Shown here piece by piece: positions 61,020 to 64,000 of a DNA stretch of 64,000 nt; position 1 is the first letter of the stretch, and each line of letters starts with the position of its first letter. The notes under the pieces were generated by a model. That model saw only the letters and a list, made by a program, of their open reading frames with translations. It did no database searches and was not told the DNA's origin. Origin of the DNA: Nakamurella aerolata. Its GTDB lineage: Bacteria; Actinomycetota; Actinomycetes; Mycobacteriales; Nakamurellaceae. Where the stretch lies: positions 124,001 through 188,000 of the forward strand of contig NZ_JABEND010000002.1 in the NCBI RefSeq assembly GCF_013002705.1, read 5' to 3'. The position numbers and the translations under genes are program-made.

Positions 61020-62243
61020 GTGAGCACAGCGACGGTCACCGGAGCCGACCAGACCGTCTGGACCGACGTGGTGGGTCAGCACGCCGCGGTGGCCGAGCTG
61101 CGGGCAGCGGTGGCGGCCACCCACGACGACCCGACGGTCCCGGCGGCCGCGATGACGCACGCCTGGCTGTTCACCGGGCCGCCGGGATCCGGCCGCTCCA
61201 CCGCGGCCAGGGCGTTCGCGGCGGCCCTGCAGTGCGCTGATCGCGGCTGCGGGCAGTGCACGCACTGCCGCACGGTGCTGGCCGGGACCCACGCCGACGT
61301 GCGCTCGGTGGTGCCGGAGGGCCTCACCATCTCGGTGAAGGAGATGCGCCAGGTGGTGCAGCTGGCGGCTCGCCGGCCGGCCACCGCGCGCCGCCAGATC
61401 GTGCTGATCGAAGACGCCGACCGGCTCACCGAATCGGCGGCGAACGCACTGCTGAAAGCCATCGAGGAGCCGCCGCCGTACACGGTGTTCCTGCTGTGCG
61501 CCCCTTCCACCCATCCCGAAGACGTCTCCGTCACCATCCGATCGCGCTGCCGGGTGCTGAACCTGCGCACCCCGGCCGCCGCCGACATCGCCGAGGTGTT
61601 GGTCCGCCGCGACGGTATCGACACCGACATGGCCGGCTGGGCGGCATCGGTGTCCGGCGGCCACGTCGGGCGGGCGCGCCGGCTGGCTCGGGACGACGAG
61701 GCCCGCGCCCACCGCGAACGGGTGTTGGCGATTCCCGGTGCGCTGCGCGGCTTCTCCGACGTGTTCGCCGAATCCGGCGCGCTGCTGGCCACCGCAAAGG
61801 GTGAGGCCAGCTCGTACGCCGAGACCCGCGACGCCGCCGAGATCGCCGAGCTGAAAACGGCGCTCGGCGCCGGAGGCACCGGCAAGGGTGCGGCGACCGC
61901 CGCCCGCGGCAGCGCCGGCGCGGTCAAAGAACTGGAGCGGCGGCAGAAGTCGCGGGCCACCCGCACCGAGCGCGACGTCCTCGACCGCGCACTGATCGAC
62001 CTGTCCGGCTTCTACCGGGACGTCATCGCCACCGCCTTCGGCGCCGACGTGCCACTGATCAACCCGGATCTGGCGGAAGACGTGCGCACCGCCGCCGGCC
62101 GGTTCGGCGCCGACGGCGCGCTGCGCCGGCTGGACGCGGTGCTGGCCTGCCGGGAGGCGATCGAGCTGAACGTCAAGCCGCAGATCGCGGTCGAGACCTT
62201 GATGGTGCAGCTGGCCGGCATCGGCGAACCGGCAGCCTCCTAG
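61020..62243 (+). CDS. holB: DNA polymerase III delta' subunit
   Basis: 407 residues, clamp-loader subunit (Rv3644c). AAA+ domain with [20 protein letters not shown], where the Walker A Lys is Arg as expected for the non-hydrolysing delta' subunit; zinc knuckle CADRGCGQCTHC; VLIEDADRLTESAANALLKAIEEPP (sensor and SRC-type region SRCRVLNL). GTG 61020 begins at the family start. Helical collar domain at the C-terminus. Confidence 0.93.
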   Translation: MSTATVTGADQTVWTDVVGQHAAVAELRAAVAATHDDPTVPAAAMTHAWLFTGPPGSGRSTAARAFAAALQCADRGCGQCTHCRTVLAGTHADVRSVVPEGLTISVKEMRQVVQLAARRPATARRQIVLIEDADRLTESAANALLKAIEEPPPYTVFLLCAPSTHPEDVSVTIRSRCRVLNLRTPAAADIAEVLVRRDGIDTDMAGWAASVSGGHVGRARRLARDDEARAHRERVLAIPGALRGFSDVFAESGALLATAKGEASSYAETRDAAEIAELKTALGAGGTGKGAATAARGSAGAVKELERRQKSRATRTERDVLDRALIDLSGFYRDVIATAFGADVPLINPDLAEDVRTAAGRFGADGALRRLDAVLACREAIELNVKPQIAVETLMVQLAGIGEPAAS

Positions 62244-62244
62244 C

Positions 62245-62271
62245 CGCCGCCACGGCTGCCGGCCGGCGGCG
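62245..62271 (+). terminator. Weak inverted repeat after holB
   Basis: CGCCGCC and GGCGGCG, 7 bp, with a 13-nt loop, directly after the stop codon. GC-rich background makes this only moderately convincing. Confidence 0.35.
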
Positions 62272-62347
62272 CCCGAGCACTGTTCGTCACCGGAGATTCA
62301 CCTTCGCGTCGCTGCGCCGGTGCGCCGCCGCTGGTTACCGTCGCCGG

Positions 62348-63922
62348 ATGGCCGACAATCCCCGGGTGATGTCCCGACGCAACGTCATCGCCGCCGGCGC
62401 GGCGGGAGCCGCCGCCACCGTGGCAAACCTGCTGCCCGGCCTGGCTTTCGCACCGCAGGCGGAGGCGGCACCGACCGCGAACCCGTCGGCGCCGCCGACC
62501 CAGACCAAAACCGTGACGGGGCACCTCGAGCCGGGCAACCCCGATTACTACTACGTCCCCGTCGAGGTGCCGGCCGGGGTGTCCCGGATCGACGTCTCCT
62601 ACAGCTACAACCGGCCGGACGTGCCGCCGGGCCGGCGTGGAAATGCCTGCGACATCGGCATGTTCGGGCCCGAGGGCCTTGAGTTGGGTAACCGCAAGGC
62701 TTTCCGCGGCTGGTCCGGGGGTGCCCGCTCCGAGTTCTTCATCAGCCCGTCGGAGGCGACGCCCGGTTATCTGGCCGGCCCGGTGGGCGCCGGCACCTGG
62801 CACGTGGTGCTGGGCGCGTACACCATCGCCCCGTCCGGCATGGACTTCTCGGTGACGGTGACGCTCACCTTCGGCCGCCCGACGCCACCGTTCCGGGCGA
62901 TCGCCGCGCCCACCAGAGCACCGCGGCGGGAACGCGGCCGGGCCTGGTATCGCGGCGACTGCCACCTGCACACCGTGCACTCCGACGGCAAGCGCACCCC
63001 CGAGCAGCTCGTCGCCGCCGCCACCGCCGCGAAGCTGGACTTCATCACCTCCACTGAGCACAACACCCCCAGCGCCCAGCTGGTGTGGGGCCGGTACGCC
63101 ACCGACGACCTGCTGATCCTCAACGGCGAAGAGGTGACCACCCGTTCAGGGCACTGGCCGGCGATCGGCCTGCCGGCCGACACCTGGATCGACTGGCGCT
63201 ACCGCGCCGACACCCCCGAGGAGTTCAGGCGCTTCACCGACCAGGTGCACGCCGCGGGCGGCCTCGTCACCGCGGCGCACCCGTTCGCCAACTGTTTTGC
63301 CTGCGCCTTCGAGTTCCCGCTGGACGCCGGGGTCGACCTGATCGAGGTCTGGAACGGCCCGTGGACCCCGGAGGACGACGCCGCCGTCACGCACTGGGAC
63401 GGCTTGCTGCGCACCGGTACCTTCCTGCCGGCGATCGGCGACTCCGACGCGCACGCCCCGGCGGACACCGTCGGGCTGCCGCAGACGGTGGTCTACGCCG
63501 ACAAGCTGGAGCGGACGGCGCTGATGCAGCGGCTCAAGCAGGGCCGCTCGTACCTGGTGGCGAGCGCCGGGCTGAGCCTGGCCGCCGGCGCCTGGGCCGC
63601 GGGCGCGGCTCCGGCGAGCAACAGCGACGGCACCGCCGCCGAACTTGCCGGCAAGCCCGGCGTCGCCGGGCTCGGTGGCCGGCTCGCGGTCGACTGGGGC
63701 GTCGAGGTGACGGTGCGCTGCCGGGTCAGCGGGTTCCCCGCCGGCGCCGTCGCCACCGTCTTCGACCAGCTCGGCCCGCAACTGCACACCCCGGTGGACG
63801 GCCCCGATCAACTGGTGGAGTGGGTGACCGACGCCAGGTACACCTGCTGGGTGCGGTTCGAGGTGCGGGACGCGGCGGGGGCGATGCTGGCGCTGAGCAA
63901 CCCGATCTTCGTGGGGAAGTAG
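62348..63922 (+). CDS. Secreted PHP-domain metallohydrolase (CehA/McbA family)
   Basis: 524 residues. Twin-arginine signal MSRRNVIAAGAAGAAATVAN with cleavage near AEAAP; an N-terminal beta-sandwich domain (about 55-195); then the PHP domain with metal motifs GDCHLHTVHSDGKRTPEQL, TSTEHNT, AAHPFANCFACAF and AIGDSDAHA. Related enzymes cleave carbamate or phosphate esters; substrate unknown. The gene stands alone on the plus strand after holB. Confidence 0.88.
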   Translation: MADNPRVMSRRNVIAAGAAGAAATVANLLPGLAFAPQAEAAPTANPSAPPTQTKTVTGHLEPGNPDYYYVPVEVPAGVSRIDVSYSYNRPDVPPGRRGNACDIGMFGPEGLELGNRKAFRGWSGGARSEFFISPSEATPGYLAGPVGAGTWHVVLGAYTIAPSGMDFSVTVTLTFGRPTPPFRAIAAPTRAPRRERGRAWYRGDCHLHTVHSDGKRTPEQLVAAATAAKLDFITSTEHNTPSAQLVWGRYATDDLLILNGEEVTTRSGHWPAIGLPADTWIDWRYRADTPEEFRRFTDQVHAAGGLVTAAHPFANCFACAFEFPLDAGVDLIEVWNGPWTPEDDAAVTHWDGLLRTGTFLPAIGDSDAHAPADTVGLPQTVVYADKLERTALMQRLKQGRSYLVASAGLSLAAGAWAAGAAPASNSDGTAAELAGKPGVAGLGGRLAVDWGVEVTVRCRVSGFPAGAVATVFDQLGPQLHTPVDGPDQLVEWVTDARYTCWVRFEVRDAAGAMLALSNPIFVGK

Positions 63923-63944
63923 CCGCCCGACCTACACTCGCGGC

Positions 63945-64000
63945 ATGGGCATGCTGTGCGCCGTCGCGTTCTCACCGACCGGGCAACTGCACTATGCGCG
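63945..64000 (+). CDS. Start of a probable PSP1/YaaT-like gene, truncated by window edge
   Basis: The first 18 codons (MGMLCAVAFSPTGQLHYA) are visible. This start resembles PSP1-domain proteins that often follow holB in actinobacteria. Only the beginning is present, so the identity is tentative; ATG 63951 is an alternative start. Confidence 0.45.
   Translation, partial: MGMLCAVAFSPTGQLHYA

Overview
The window is very GC-rich chromosomal DNA with GTG starts, GTGA/ATGA stop-start overlaps and short or absent leaders, which points to an actinobacterium. Gene content and order follow the mycobacterial block around Rv3644c-Rv3677c: metallo-hydrolase, Crp, nth, NUDIX, MarP, Holin-X, acs, Ssd, Tad pilus genes, DEAH helicase, topA and holB are all present in that relative order. 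A Nakamurella/Frankineae-type genome would fit, but the genus is inference. I recognise no rRNA, tRNA, CRISPR array, IS element or prophage.

Layout: (1) 1-11.3 kb holds core genes: MBL-fold hydrolase, RlmA-like methyltransferase, G6PD with a histone-H1-like tail, amidohydrolase, crp, nth, CoA-pyrophosphatase-type NUDIX, MarP protease, DinB protein, alpha/beta hydrolase and Holin-X protein. (2) 11.4-25.1 kb is an accessory block that interrupts the conserved order: LacI regulator with divergent malE-malF-malG and an alpha-amylase-family enzyme, a lower-GC proline iminopeptidase, a DUF222/HNH protein, a MerR regulator convergent with a phospholipid-methyltransferase-like/DedA pair, and an LCP-family protein. 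(3) 25.2-37 kb: acs, a degenerate Fic-like protein, an 830-bp intergenic region with strong hairpins and DnaA boxes, then ssd-tadA-tadB-tadC-flp-tadE-tadE-like, and a convergent DUF1998 helicase. (4) 37-49.7 kb: proton-pumping pyrophosphatase, four related Cys-pair lipoproteins (three clearly tandem paralogues), topA, and an MFS transporter fused to a thymidylate-kinase-like domain whose P-loop is destroyed. (5) 49.7-55.8 kb: quinone oxidoreductase, vapBC and an ArsR regulator with matching operators, then a four-domain ABC exporter. (6) 55.8-64 kb: PHO-box-controlled alkaline phosphatase, galactonate-dehydratase-like enzyme, polysaccharide deacetylase, holB, a PHP metallohydrolase and the start of a probable PSP1 gene.

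The most notable points are regulatory wiring readable in the DNA and proteins that lost catalytic residues. The MerR gene and the lipid methyltransferase/DedA operon carry the same 12-mer, CGCTATCGATAG, in the same orientation and overlapping the -10 hexamer. The ArsR gene and the quinone oxidoreductase share a 16-bp TTCGA-N6-TCGAA operator in three copies although vapBC separates them. Two exact TTGTCCACA DnaA boxes precede ssd/tad. The thymidylate-kinase, Fic-like and alpha/beta-hydrolase proteins all lack key catalytic residues.
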